From a virus: a stretch of DNA of 37,552 nucleotides. Positions 7,176-15,303 of this stretch are shown here, piece by piece. The notes beneath the pieces were generated by a model. The model did not search any database and was not told where the DNA came from. It saw only the letters and a program-made list of their open reading frames with translations. Positions within the stretch are counted from its first letter, which is position 1, and every line of letters begins with the position of its first letter. Both the position numbers and the translations under genes were made by a program. The DNA lies in the IMG/VR virus record IMGVR_UViG_3300033999_000356, positions 1-37,552 of that record. One strand, 5' to 3'.

Positions 7176-7278
7176 TTCGTCTCCATGCCGGACCTCACGG
7201 GCGGCCCCAACGGCCAGCGAGCCAGGCCGCGCGGTTCCGCTCCACGACATTCCCTCGGACGAAAACAAAGGCCATTGC

Positions 7279-8079
7279 ATGAGCGCTATCGTCGATCAGA
7301 TTCTCCACGAGTCGTACGCAGTTTATCGAGAGAAGGCGCGAGAGTACCTCACCAGCCACCAGCTTGCCGACTTTCGCCGCTGCCCGCTTCTGTACCGCAA
7401 GAAGAAGCTGGGCCTGATTGAGGACGAGGACCGGCCGGCGTTTCTGGTGGGCCGGGCCTTGCACACGCTGGTGCTCGAAGGCCGGCAGCGATTCGAGCAA
7501 GAGTACGCCGTTGGAGGGCCAATCAATCCCAAGACCGGCGAACTCTATGGTTCAAACACCAAGGCCTTCGCCGAGTGGGCCGCGCAGCAGGGCAAGCCCG
7601 TGCTCACTGTCCAGCAGCACGACCTGATCGAGCGCATGACCGAAGCGGTGCGCGGGCACGGCTTGGCCAGGGACCTACTTTCGGAAGGTGCGCCCGAGGG
7701 TGTGGTGCGGGCCGAGTACTGTGAACTGCCCTGCCAGATTCGCATGGACTGGTTCGACCCGCACCGGGGCATCGTGGACCTGAAGACCTGCGACGACATG
7801 GACTGGTTCGAGTCCGACGCCCGCCGCTACGGCTATGTCTACCAAGTGGCGTTCTACCAGGCGGTGCTCTCGCAGGTGATCAGCCTCAACCAGCCGGTCT
7901 TCTTCGTGGCCATCGAGAAGAAAGAGCCTTACCGCTGCGGCGTGTGGAAGGTCCATGAAGACGCTCTGGCCCAAGCCCGGCGGGAAAACGAGGCGGCCAT
8001 CGAACGGCTGCGGCGATGCGTGTCCACCGACACCTGGCCAAGCGGCTACGAGGAGTGCCGCGTGTTCGATTACGTCTGA
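7279..8079 (+). CDS. PD-(D/E)XK nuclease, exodeoxyribonuclease VIII/RecE-like (DUF3799)
   Basis: The 266-aa protein has the layout of phage RecE-like nucleases. An early helix (YLTSHQLADFRRCPLLYRKK) starts the fold, GRALHTLVLEG gives the conserved Gly-x-Ala-x-His-x-Leu motif, and the catalytic core has MDWFDPHRGIVDLKTCDD (Asp then Asp-x-Lys) followed by a Gln-x3-Tyr helix (YQVAFYQAVL). Such enzymes resect DNA 5' to 3' to give single strands for annealing. The next genes encode a Sak4-like ATPase and an SSB-like protein, so a single-strand annealing recombination unit is likely. The start ATG 7279 has only a weak AAAGG upstream. The open frame extends to 7096 but that part has no ribosome binding site. 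Confidence 0.85.
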   Translation: MSAIVDQILHESYAVYREKAREYLTSHQLADFRRCPLLYRKKKLGLIEDEDRPAFLVGRALHTLVLEGRQRFEQEYAVGGPINPKTGELYGSNTKAFAEWAAQQGKPVLTVQQHDLIERMTEAVRGHGLARDLLSEGAPEGVVRAEYCELPCQIRMDWFDPHRGIVDLKTCDDMDWFESDARRYGYVYQVAFYQAVLSQVISLNQPVFFVAIEKKEPYRCGVWKVHEDALAQARRENEAAIERLRRCVSTDTWPSGYEECRVFDYV

Positions 8080-8175
8080 GCCGGTCGCCTGTCGGGTCTT
8101 TTGAAGTTGGGTAGGCATGTCATGGACGAGGATCGCTGCCCCACCCGAAGGCGACCGGCCCTTCTTGTCAACTTC
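8080..8175 (+). promoter_or_regulatory. Structured leader, possible H-type pseudoknot, upstream of the Sak4-like gene
   Basis: Directly after the upstream stop codon, GCCGGTCGCC (8080-8089) plus TCGGGT (8092-8097) pair with ACCCGA (8143-8148) plus GGCGACCGGC (8150-8159): 16 base pairs with a small internal loop. GAAGTTG (8103-8109) in the loop can pair with CAACTTC (8169-8175) downstream, which would make an H-type pseudoknot. The ribosome binding site CGGAGAA (8191-8197) and ATG 8204 follow. A cis-acting RNA switch is a plausible reading. Confidence 0.5.
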
Positions 8176-8203
8176 CCATTGTCCTTTCCACGGAGAACTT
8201 CGC

Positions 8204-8929
8204 ATGCCCCTTCCTGATACCGTGATCAGCCAATCCCAGTTGCGGGCCCCGAAGGGCATCGTCTACTCCGCACCAGGGGCCGGAAAGACGACCTTCGGGG
8301 CGTCTACCGACCGGCCGCTCATCATCGACTGCGAAAACGGCGCAGCCCACGTGCAGTGCCACCGCACGCCCTACCTGGCCAGTTGGCCGGAGATTCAGCC
8401 CTGGCTCGACGGCCTGGCTGCCGGCGGCCACGAGTACCAGACCGTGGTCATCGACTCGATCGACTGGCTCCTGCGGCGGATCGAGGAGCACGTGGCGGGC
8501 GTGGACGGCACGCCCACCGGCATGAAGCAGACACTCAATCGCAGCCACGGCGGCTACGGCAATGGCCGGCAGGTCTTGAAGAACTACGTCTACCAGTACC
8601 TCTTGCCCGTCTTGGACCGGCTGGTCAACTCGGGCGTGGCCGTGCTCTTGTTGGCCCATGCCGCCCGCCGCTCGATCACCACGATCGACGGCATCGAACA
8701 GGAGAAGTCCGCCCCCGAGATTCACCCCGACCTGGCCAACACGATGATCGAGTGGTCGGACTTCGTCGGGGCGATCCGTCTGGTCGGCCAGGACCGGGAA
8801 CTCATCCTCTACGAGACGCCGCAACTGGTGGCCAAAAACCGCTATGGCATCGCCGAAAGCCTGCCTTTGTCCTGGGCGGCCTTCGTCGCGGCCATCAGCG
8901 ACCGTAACCCGCAACCCCAAGGAGCCTGA
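8204..8929 (+). CDS. Sak4-like phage recombination ATPase (AAA_24 nucleotide-binding protein)
   Basis: The 241-aa protein starts at ATG 8204 behind CGGAGAA. The Walker A motif is SAPGAGKTT (about 22-30), followed by RPLIIDCENG, the acidic strand typical of RecA-fold phage ATPases. Walker B is YQTVVIDSIDWLLRRI (about 84-99). NSGVAVLLLAHAARRS (about 146-161) is the sensor strand with the His seen in this family. These proteins are related to Sak4, a RecA-like single-strand annealing ATPase of phages. The neighbours (RecE-like nuclease upstream, DUF669 SSB-like protein five bases downstream) support a recombination role. A general nucleotide-binding function is certain, the Sak4 assignment probable. 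Confidence 0.85.
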   Translation: MPLPDTVISQSQLRAPKGIVYSAPGAGKTTFGASTDRPLIIDCENGAAHVQCHRTPYLASWPEIQPWLDGLAAGGHEYQTVVIDSIDWLLRRIEEHVAGVDGTPTGMKQTLNRSHGGYGNGRQVLKNYVYQYLLPVLDRLVNSGVAVLLLAHAARRSITTIDGIEQEKSAPEIHPDLANTMIEWSDFVGAIRLVGQDRELILYETPQLVAKNRYGIAESLPLSWAAFVAAISDRNPQPQGA

Positions 8930-8933
8930 AATC

Positions 8934-9389
8934 ATGGCACACCTCGGCAATTTCGACGCTTCCCAAGTGGAGCCTACCACTACGTTCGATCCCATCCCGG
9001 CCGGGAAATACCTGGCGATGATCACCGCCTCGGAGATGAAGCCGAACAAGGCGGGCACAGGCAGCTACCTGGAGCTGGTCTTCACGATTCTGGAAGGCGA
9101 GCACAAGGGCCGGCAGCTCTGGGCGAGGCTCAACCTGGACAACCCCAACGAGCTGGCGGTGAAGATCGCCCGGGCCGAACTGTCGGCCGTCTGCCGAGCG
9201 GTGGGGGTGTTGACGCCTCGAGATTCGACGGAACTGCACAACCTGCCATTGGTCGTCCGCGTGGCCTGCAAAAAGCGTAAAGACACCGATGAGATCATCA
9301 ACACCCTCAAGGGTTTTGAGCGTCGGGATGCCCTCAGTGGCCGTCCTCAGCAGGTGCAGACGAATACGCCGCCGTGGCGGAGGCCGTGA
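8934..9389 (+). CDS. DUF669 single-stranded-DNA-binding-like protein
   Basis: This 151-aa protein begins MAHLGNFDASQVEP, followed by PIPAGKYLAMITASEMKPNK, YLELVFTILEGEHKGRQLWA and LNLDNPNELAVKIARAELSA. This is the DUF669 pattern, an OB-fold-like family encoded next to phage recombinases. It probably coats single-stranded DNA during replication and recombination. The C-terminal tail is Gln/Thr/Pro-rich and lacks the acidic tip of bacterial SSB. The start has AAGGAG at 8919-8924, and the stop TGA overlaps the ATG of the next gene (9387-9391). Confidence 0.82.
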   Translation: MAHLGNFDASQVEPTTTFDPIPAGKYLAMITASEMKPNKAGTGSYLELVFTILEGEHKGRQLWARLNLDNPNELAVKIARAELSAVCRAVGVLTPRDSTELHNLPLVVRVACKKRKDTDEIINTLKGFERRDALSGRPQQVQTNTPPWRRP

Positions 9390-9730
9390 TGGGCGAGAAA
9401 TCTCGACGCAAGGGCTGCCGCGGCGAACGTGAGGCGGCGGCCGAGATCGCGCGGCTGTTTCGGGTCGAGGCCCGCAGGGGCAGGCAGTACTGTGGCGACC
9501 CGGAGGCCCCCGACATCCGCACGGCCATCGCCGGAGTCCACTTCGAGGTCAAACGCTGCGAGGCCCTGCGGCTCTATGCGGCACTGGAACAGGCCACGGC
9601 GGACGCCTGCCAGAACGTGCCGCTGGTGCTCCATCGCGCCAACGGGAGACCGTGGGTGGCCATCGTGTGGTTGGAGGACCTGCCGCGTTTGGCTGTGCAG
9701 CTTTATCTCACTCTCGCCCAACAGCAATAG
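9389..9730 (+). CDS. Holliday-junction-resolvase-like PD-(D/E)XK nuclease
   Basis: The 113-aa protein reads SRRKGCRGEREAAAEIARLF (Glu in the first helix), then RRGRQYCGDPEAPDIRTA (the metal-binding Asp) and GVHFEVKRCEALRLYAALEQ (Glu-x-Lys). The end has LVLHRANGRPWVAIVW. The E..D..ExK order is that of small phage resolvase/endonuclease proteins resembling Hjc. It would resolve branched DNA produced by replication and recombination. It overlaps the upstream gene by TGATG. It ends in TAG (9728-9730), and the phosphoesterase ATG at 9737 is in the same frame, so readthrough would fuse the two. No strong ribosome binding site lies between them. Confidence 0.78.
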   Translation: MGEKSRRKGCRGEREAAAEIARLFRVEARRGRQYCGDPEAPDIRTAIAGVHFEVKRCEALRLYAALEQATADACQNVPLVLHRANGRPWVAIVWLEDLPRLAVQLYLTLAQQQ

Positions 9731-9736
9731 GCCGAG

Positions 9737-10504
9737 ATGGCAAAGCGCGGAAGCAAGACACTGCTGGCCTTCGGCGACGTGCATGTGCCCTACCACCACC
9801 CGGTCGCGCTGGAGGTCTTATGCCGGGCCGCGGAGCGCATCCGGCCGGACGTGATCGTCTGCCTGGGCGACCTGTTGGATTGCGGCCAGTTCAGTACGCA
9901 TCCACCGACATGGGGTACACCACAGACTGAATACCTCGACGACCTGAATACGGCCTGTAGGCTGCTGGATCGCCTCCAGGCGACTTGCCGCCGCCTGGTG
10001 CTCTTGGAGGGCAACCACGAGTATCGGCTAGATCGCTGGGCAGCCGCCACAGCCGAAGGCCGTGACGCGTATTCGATGCTCGCCCCACGCCTGCGCCTGA
10101 CGCACGGCCGCCAGTGCCTGTACATCCCCTACGGATCGGCCAACGGCCGCTATCCGCACTATCGGGTCAATGCGCGGATCGTCGCCGTGCATGGCTGGTC
10201 CTATGCCCGGCACGCGACCAAGAACCACCTGACCATGAGCCAAGGCCGCAGCGTCATCCACGGACACACGCATCGCGCCGATGCGGCCATCGTGCAGAAC
10301 ATCTGGTCGCCAGGGCGGATCGTCGAGGCCCGCAGCGCGGGCTGTCTCTGCCGGCTGGTGCCGCTTTACGGCACGGGCCGGCCCGTCGAATGGGTCCACG
10401 CCTTCATCCTGGGCTACCTGGGACGGCGGAGCGACACGCTCTACACCGTGCCGATCTTGGGGCGTCGGTGCATCCTGCCAGACGGTCCGGAGGTGCAGGC
10501 ATGA
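9737..10504 (+). CDS. Calcineurin-like metallophosphoesterase
   Basis: The 255-aa protein shows all metallophosphoesterase motifs: GDVHVP (about 13-18), CLGDLLD (about 42-48), LEGNHE (about 93-98), AVHGWS (about 153-158) and GHTHR (about 174-178). These residues bind two metal ions and hydrolyse phosphoesters. The substrate is not visible; phage members inside replication operons are usually suspected of acting on nucleic acid ends or nucleotides. It lies between a resolvase-like nuclease and a helicase, an SbcD-like context, but there is no SbcC partner. Its stop overlaps the helicase start (ATGA 10501-10504). Confidence 0.88.
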   Translation: MAKRGSKTLLAFGDVHVPYHHPVALEVLCRAAERIRPDVIVCLGDLLDCGQFSTHPPTWGTPQTEYLDDLNTACRLLDRLQATCRRLVLLEGNHEYRLDRWAAATAEGRDAYSMLAPRLRLTHGRQCLYIPYGSANGRYPHYRVNARIVAVHGWSYARHATKNHLTMSQGRSVIHGHTHRADAAIVQNIWSPGRIVEARSAGCLCRLVPLYGTGRPVEWVHAFILGYLGRRSDTLYTVPILGRRCILPDGPEVQA

Positions 10505-12198
10505 CACAGCTTCGCGCGTATCAGCAGGCTGCCGTCGAGGCCGTCTACGAGCACCTGCGAACGCGGGAGGATAACCCGGCCGTGGTGATGGCCACAGCTG
10601 GCGGCAAGAGCTGGGTCATCGCCCAGTTGGTCAAAGATGCCGTGCTCCGCTGGAACGGACGGGTGCTGGTGTTAGCCCACGTGAAGGAACTGTTGGAGCA
10701 GAACGCGGAGAAGATTCGGCGGCTGTGCCCGGAGGTGCCAATCGGCATCTACTCGGCCGGACTGGGCCGCCGCGAGACGGACGCGCCCGCGATCATCGCC
10801 GGCATCCAGTCAGTCTACCGGCGAGCTTGCGAGCTAGACACCTTCGACCTAGTGATCGTCGACGAGGCCCATCTCATTCCACCCGACGGCGAAGGGATGT
10901 ACCGCACCTTCCTGGCTGACGCGAAGGTCGTCAATCCACACCTGCGCGTCATCGGGCTGACGGCTACGCCGTTCCGCCTGGCAAGCGGGCCAATTTGCAC
11001 GCCGGACGGCATCCTCAACCACATCTGTTACGAGGTGGGTGTGCGAGAACTCATACGCGACGGCTACCTCTGCTCGTTGGTCACCAAGGCGGGCATCCAC
11101 AAGGCCGACTTCGGGCGTCTCCACGTTCGCGGCGGCGAGTTCGTGGCAGACGAGGTGGAAGACCTGATGGACGATGAACGGCTGGTGGCGGCAGCCTGCG
11201 GCGAAATCGTCGCGTTTACGCACGACCGCCAAAGCGTGCTGGTGTTCACTGCCAGCGTGACGCACGGCAAGCACGTGGCCCGGGTGCTTGCCGAGATGAG
11301 CGGGCAAGAGGTGGGGTTTCTCGACGGCAAGACGGCGGCCCACGAGCGGGCTGAATTGATTGCTCGCTTCCGCCGGGAATCGCTTCCGGGCGACCTGTTC
11401 GGCCACAGACCGACACCGCTCAAGTACTTGGTCAACGTCAACGTGCTGACTACGGGTTTTGACGCCCCGAACATCGACTGCGTGGCGATCCTGCGTCCCA
11501 CCATGTCGCCGGGCCTGTGGTATCAGATGGTCGGTCGCGGCTTCCGTTTGCACCCGGGCAAGCAGAACTGCCTCGTGCTCGACTTCGGCGGCAACGCCTT
11601 GCGCCACGGGCCAGTGGACCAACTGAAGATGCCCGAAGCGCCTGGGCGAGGCAGCGGCGAGGCGCCGGCCAAGGAATGTCCCGAATGCCATGCGGTGATC
11701 GTTGCCGGCTACGCCCGCTGCCCCGAGTGCGGCCACCAGTTCCCGCCGCCGGAAAGACAGAAGCACGACGCCAAGGCCGCAACTGCCGGCGTGCTCTCCG
11801 GCCAGGTCACCGACACCGAGTACGAGGTCCTGGACATCCGCTACAGCGTCCACACCAAGCGAGACGCCCCGCCGGATGCCCCGCGGTCCATGCGTGTGGA
11901 ATACCGCATCGGCCAGTTCACCTGGGTCTCCGAGTGGGTCTGCTTCGAGCATGGCGGCTACGCCCGCTGGAAGGCCGAACAGTGGTGGCGGCGCCGTTCG
12001 CCCGACCCGGTGCCGGAGACGGCCGAGCGGGCCGTCGAGATCGCCGAGGCGGGCGGGGTGGCGTGGACCGAAAAGATCGTGGTGCGCACGGTGGCCGGCG
12101 AGAAATACGACCGCATCGTGGGCTACACGCTCGCGGCCAAGCCGGAGCCGGTGCCTATCGAGGAAACGGCAGGCGACTTGGCAGATGTTCCATTCTGA
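10501..12198 (+). CDS. SF2 DEAD/DEAH-type DNA helicase with zinc ribbon
   Basis: The 565-aa protein has helicase motifs in order: RAYQQAAVEAV (Q-like), MATAGGKSWVI (motif I), IVDEAHLIP (motif II), GLTATPFR (motif III), NVLTTGFDAPNID (motif V) and YQMVGRGFRLHPG (motif VI). A zinc ribbon follows at about 390-412 (CPECHAVIVAGYARCPECGH), then a C-terminal domain with WVSEWVCFEHGGYARWKAEQ. Similar proteins serve as replicative or recombination helicases in phages lacking a DnaB-type enzyme. The start ATG 10501 overlaps the phosphoesterase stop; the upstream extension of the open frame to 10114 is antisense-like noise. Confidence 0.9.
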   Translation: MTQLRAYQQAAVEAVYEHLRTREDNPAVVMATAGGKSWVIAQLVKDAVLRWNGRVLVLAHVKELLEQNAEKIRRLCPEVPIGIYSAGLGRRETDAPAIIAGIQSVYRRACELDTFDLVIVDEAHLIPPDGEGMYRTFLADAKVVNPHLRVIGLTATPFRLASGPICTPDGILNHICYEVGVRELIRDGYLCSLVTKAGIHKADFGRLHVRGGEFVADEVEDLMDDERLVAAACGEIVAFTHDRQSVLVFTASVTHGKHVARVLAEMSGQEVGFLDGKTAAHERAELIARFRRESLPGDLFGHRPTPLKYLVNVNVLTTGFDAPNIDCVAILRPTMSPGLWYQMVGRGFRLHPGKQNCLVLDFGGNALRHGPVDQLKMPEAPGRGSGEAPAKECPECHAVIVAGYARCPECGHQFPPPERQKHDAKAATAGVLSGQVTDTEYEVLDIRYSVHTKRDAPPDAPRSMRVEYRIGQFTWVSEWVCFEHGGYARWKAEQWWRRRSPDPVPETAERAVEIAEAGGVAWTEKIVVRTVAGEKYDRIVGYTLAAKPEPVPIEETAGDLADVPF

Positions 12199-12209
12199 GG
12201 AGCAACGAC

Positions 12210-12584
12210 ATGAACGAGCCTGAGGTTGCAGCGCTTGGCGAACCCGTCCTGTTGCCGCAGGAAGGCTTGGCCGTGTTCGCCACCGGCGCGGTGCGTGGCA
12301 GCGACGCCGACGGCGAGCGATGGGATTTGATCACGCCCATCGGGCTGCGGCGCCTGGCCGAAACCTGCGCCGAAGGGGCGGCCAAGTACGGTGAACACAA
12401 TTGGCAGAAGGGCATCCCGGCGAGCGTGATGCTCAACCACGCCATCCGGCACATCTACCTGTACCTGGCCGGCGATGCGAGCGAAGACCACCTGGCCCAC
12501 GCCGCCTGGAACATCCTGGGCGTGTGCCACTTCGAAGAGACGCTGCCCGAGATGATCGACATTCCGGCGAGATCGACGAAATGA
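12210..12584 (+). CDS. dATP/dGTP diphosphohydrolase-like protein (DUF5664, MazG-like)
   Basis: The 124-aa protein contains RWDLITPIGLRRLAETCAEG, then AAKYGEHNWQKGIP, then LNHAIRHIYLYLAGDASEDH and LAHAAWNILGVCHFEE, the pattern of the DUF5664 family related to MazG all-alpha NTP pyrophosphatases. The His and Asp/Glu residues of the last two helices would bind metal. Family members in phages remove selected dNTPs, for example MazZ of the cyanophage S-2L, which makes dAMP for its modified genome. No PurZ or special polymerase gene is seen here, so simple control of the dNTP pool is likelier. The gene sits in the replication operon, with a GAGGAG ribosome binding site (12197-12202). Confidence 0.75.
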   Translation: MNEPEVAALGEPVLLPQEGLAVFATGAVRGSDADGERWDLITPIGLRRLAETCAEGAAKYGEHNWQKGIPASVMLNHAIRHIYLYLAGDASEDHLAHAAWNILGVCHFEETLPEMIDIPARSTK

Positions 12585-12874
12585 CCAGCTATGTCAAATT
12601 GCACTGGCCCGCAGAGCCGGCGGTGGTCTTTCATCACGATCGCCTGCACCGCCTGTGGAGCGACAGTTCCGGCCGCTACCAAGTGCATGAGCTGCTGATC
12701 GGCGACGGCACGCGGACCGTGTATGCCTATCGCCTCGGTCGCATGCGCAATCGGCTGCTGGGGATGTGGCGTCTGCGGTCGCAACGACCGGCCGCCGTCG
12801 CGCGGGCCCTGGGACGGGCGCGGCGCATCTGTGAGACCGACGCCGCCAAGGAAGGCCGGCAGGAGCGAGGATGA
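12581..12874 (+). CDS. Hypothetical 97-aa basic protein
   Basis: It starts at ATG 12581, overlapping the upstream stop by ATGA, and its own stop overlaps the primase start in the same way (12871-12874). That double coupling is the best evidence that it is real. The N-terminal half is beta-like with aromatics (YVKLHWPAEPAVVFHHDRLH, then GRYQVHELLIGDGTRTVYAY). The C-terminal half is Arg-rich and helical (RLGRMRNRLLGMWRLRSQRP). It may bind nucleic acid or the primase; the family is unknown to me. Confidence 0.7.
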   Translation: MTSYVKLHWPAEPAVVFHHDRLHRLWSDSSGRYQVHELLIGDGTRTVYAYRLGRMRNRLLGMWRLRSQRPAAVARALGRARRICETDAAKEGRQERG

Positions 12875-15303
12875 TCGAGGCGGCGCTGAAATACCTGCGA
12901 GCGGGGTTGTGCGTGCTGCCGGCCGTCCGGGCCGAGAAACGCCCGGCCGTGCCGCGCTGGAAAGAGTTCCAGCGCGCGCTGCCCGGCGAAGAGCAACTTG
13001 CGGCCTGGTGCCGCCGCGCCGACGCCCTGTGCCTGGTCTGCGGGGCCGTCTCGGGCAACCTGGAGATGCTCGACTTCGATCTGGGCGGCGAAGCGTTCAA
13101 TGCCTGGTACGCCAAGGTGCGAGAGAGCGATGCGACGCTTCCCGACCGGCTGGTCATCGAGCAATCGCCCTCGGGCGGCTGGCATGTGGTCTATCGCTGC
13201 CAGGAGCCGGTATGCGGGAACCTGAAGCTCGCCCAGCGCGCCCAGCTCGTAGACGGGCCGGACGAGGTGACCATCGCCGGCAAGACCTACAAGCCGAGGC
13301 AGGACGCCCAAGGCCGCTGGCACGTCGTGCTGACGACAATTGAAAGTCGCGGCGAAGGTGGGCTCTTCCTCTGTGCGCCGACGCCGGGCTACGAGCTGGT
13401 GCAAGGCGACTTGGCGGAACTACCTGTGCTCTCGGCGGCTGAGCGGGAGACGCTCTTGGAGGCGGCTTGGTCGCTGAACCAGTACTGGCCGCCTGCGGCC
13501 CTTGTACGGCCATCTAACGGGCCAGTGGCGAATCCGGGCATAGATGGCCGACCCGGCGACGACTTCAACCAGCGGGGCGACGTTCGCACGCTCCTGGAAC
13601 GGCACGGCTGGACGCAAGCACGCAGCGCCGGCAGCGACGGCAATGAGCACTGGCGCCGGCCGGGCAAGAACTCCGGCACGTCAGCTACACTGAAGGATGG
13701 CGTGTTCTACGTGTTCAGCACGAACGCAGCTCCCTTTGAAGCAGGCAACGGCTACTCGCGGTTTGCCGTTTACACCTTGCTCGAGCACGGCGGTGACTAC
13801 GCGGCCGCCGCGTCCGCGCTGCGAGCACAAGGCTTCGGGCGCGATGGAGGATCGCCGCAAACCGTCAATCTGTCGGGTCTCATCGGCTCAAGCGACGCAC
13901 CGCCCCCTGCGGAGCCCGCCACGCCCGACCCCGGCCCCATGCCGGAAGACCTTCTGGACGTGCCCGGCTTCATTCGGCAGGTGACCGACTACACGCTGGC
14001 CGTCTCGCCCTATCCCCAGCCGGCCCTGGCCTTCGCCGCAGCGCTCGTGCTCCAGGCCTTCCTGGCTGGCCGCAAGATACGCGACGTGGCCGACAATCGC
14101 ACCAACCTCTACGTCCTGGCCCTGGCCAACAGCGGCGCAGGCAAAAATGAGCCCCGCAAAGTCAACCAGAGGATCTGCGTCGAGGCCGGGCTGCAGGACT
14201 GCCTGGGCGACGCCTTCGCCTCCGGGGAAGGCATTGAGGACCGCCTGTTCGTCACGCCGTCGGTCTTGTTCCAGACCGACGAGATCGACGGCCTGATGAA
14301 CGCCATCAACCGGGCCTCCGACGCCCGCCACGAGGGCATCATGAACGTGCTGCTGAAGATGTACACCTCCAGCAGCACCATCTATCCCATGCGGGTCAAG
14401 GCCGGCGGCCGGTCGCCAGGGGTCATCGATCAACCGTCGCTGTGCATGCTCGGCACGGCCGTGCCCAAGTACTACTACGAGGCCCTCAGCGTCCGCATGC
14501 TCAATAATGGCTTCTTCGCCCGGCTGATCGTGCTGGAGGCGGGCCGGCGCGGCCGGGGCCAGACGCCGGTGTCGCGGCCCATCCCAGAGGCGATCCTGCG
14601 CACCGCGCGCTGGTGGGCCGAGTTCCGGCCCGGCGAAGGCGACCTCCAGAACTGGCATCCCATCCCGGTCTGCGTTGAGGCGACGCCGGAAGCTGAAGCC
14701 GCGCTGGAGGAGTTCCGCGCGCTGGCCGACGACCGCTACGCCGAAGCCGAAGACCGGGATGACCCGGCGGGCATGGCTATTTGGGCCCGGGCTTACGAGA
14801 AGGCCCGCAAGCTGGCGCTCGTCTACGCCGCCAGCGAGAACCATCTCCAGATGCGGATCGACGAGCCGGCCGTGCGCTGGGCGTGGCGATTCGTGGACTA
14901 TCAGACGCGGCGGATGCTGTTCATGGCCGGCCAGCACGTGGCCGAAGGCGAGTTCGACGCCCGCTGCAAGCGCATGCTCGAGGTGCTCACCCTGTGGCGG
15001 CAGCGACGCGGCGACGCGTGGATGCCGCACTGGGAGCTGTCCCGCCGACTGAAGTGGAGCGACAAGGACATCGAGGAGGTCCGCAACGCCCTGCGTGGCC
15101 AGCGACGCATCGAGCACGATGTGGGCTCGACGCCCGGAGGTGGTCCGGTTGCGGTGCGATATCGCCTGCTGGCCACAAGCGGCGGCGAGCAGTTGCCGCA
15201 GTTACCACATCGAAATGTGGCAACTGGCGATCCGCAGGGGATAGTTGCCGCTGTCCCCTCACGGTTGCCGCCCGGCCCGATGCGGGAACTGGGAGAAACG
15301 TAA
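12871..15303 (+). CDS. Primase-polymerase N-terminal domain fused to DUF3987 helicase-like domain
   Basis: This 810-aa protein opens with a bifunctional primase-polymerase (Prim-Pol) domain (about 1-150): LRAGLCVLPAVRAEKRPAVP, the metal-binding DFDLGG (about 69-74) and SPSGGWHVVYR (about 97-107). A middle region (about 220-330) has short repeat-like helices. A DUF3987-type ATPase domain follows (about 360-720) with ALANSGAGKNEPRK; its Walker A keeps SGxGK but lacks the usual following Thr/Ser. ILFQTDEID-like acidic segments come later. The C-terminus (about 720-770) has a winged-helix-like part with LSRRLKWSDKDIEEVRNALR. Such fusions start phage DNA synthesis. The last 40 codons contain GTTGCCGC three times and run into the repeat-rich non-coding stretch that may be the origin. 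Confidence 0.88.
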   Translation: MIEAALKYLRAGLCVLPAVRAEKRPAVPRWKEFQRALPGEEQLAAWCRRADALCLVCGAVSGNLEMLDFDLGGEAFNAWYAKVRESDATLPDRLVIEQSPSGGWHVVYRCQEPVCGNLKLAQRAQLVDGPDEVTIAGKTYKPRQDAQGRWHVVLTTIESRGEGGLFLCAPTPGYELVQGDLAELPVLSAAERETLLEAAWSLNQYWPPAALVRPSNGPVANPGIDGRPGDDFNQRGDVRTLLERHGWTQARSAGSDGNEHWRRPGKNSGTSATLKDGVFYVFSTNAAPFEAGNGYSRFAVYTLLEHGGDYAAAASALRAQGFGRDGGSPQTVNLSGLIGSSDAPPPAEPATPDPGPMPEDLLDVPGFIRQVTDYTLAVSPYPQPALAFAAALVLQAFLAGRKIRDVADNRTNLYVLALANSGAGKNEPRKVNQRICVEAGLQDCLGDAFASGEGIEDRLFVTPSVLFQTDEIDGLMNAINRASDARHEGIMNVLLKMYTSSSTIYPMRVKAGGRSPGVIDQPSLCMLGTAVPKYYYEALSVRMLNNGFFARLIVLEAGRRGRGQTPVSRPIPEAILRTARWWAEFRPGEGDLQNWHPIPVCVEATPEAEAALEEFRALADDRYAEAEDRDDPAGMAIWARAYEKARKLALVYAASENHLQMRIDEPAVRWAWRFVDYQTRRMLFMAGQHVAEGEFDARCKRMLEVLTLWRQRRGDAWMPHWELSRRLKWSDKDIEEVRNALRGQRRIEHDVGSTPGGGPVAVRYRLLATSGGEQLPQLPHRNVATGDPQGIVAAVPSRLPPGPMRELGET
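15192..15271 (+). repeat. Three GTTGCCGC copies and a hairpin at the end of the primase gene
   Basis: GTTGCCGC occurs at 15192-15199, 15244-15251 and 15264-15271 in two different reading frames. Between them GTTACCACAT (15201-15210) pairs with ATGTGGCAAC (15215-15224) over 10 bases with one wobble. GTGGCAAC, nearly the reverse complement, recurs at 15217-15224, 15415-15422 and 15648-15655. Iteron-like function is inferred. Confidence 0.45.

Noticed and set aside
10114-10500. N-terminal extension of the helicase by 129 codons
   Set aside because: It overlaps the phosphoesterase core in another frame, has no conserved motif and the ATGA start at 10501 fits the operon pattern.
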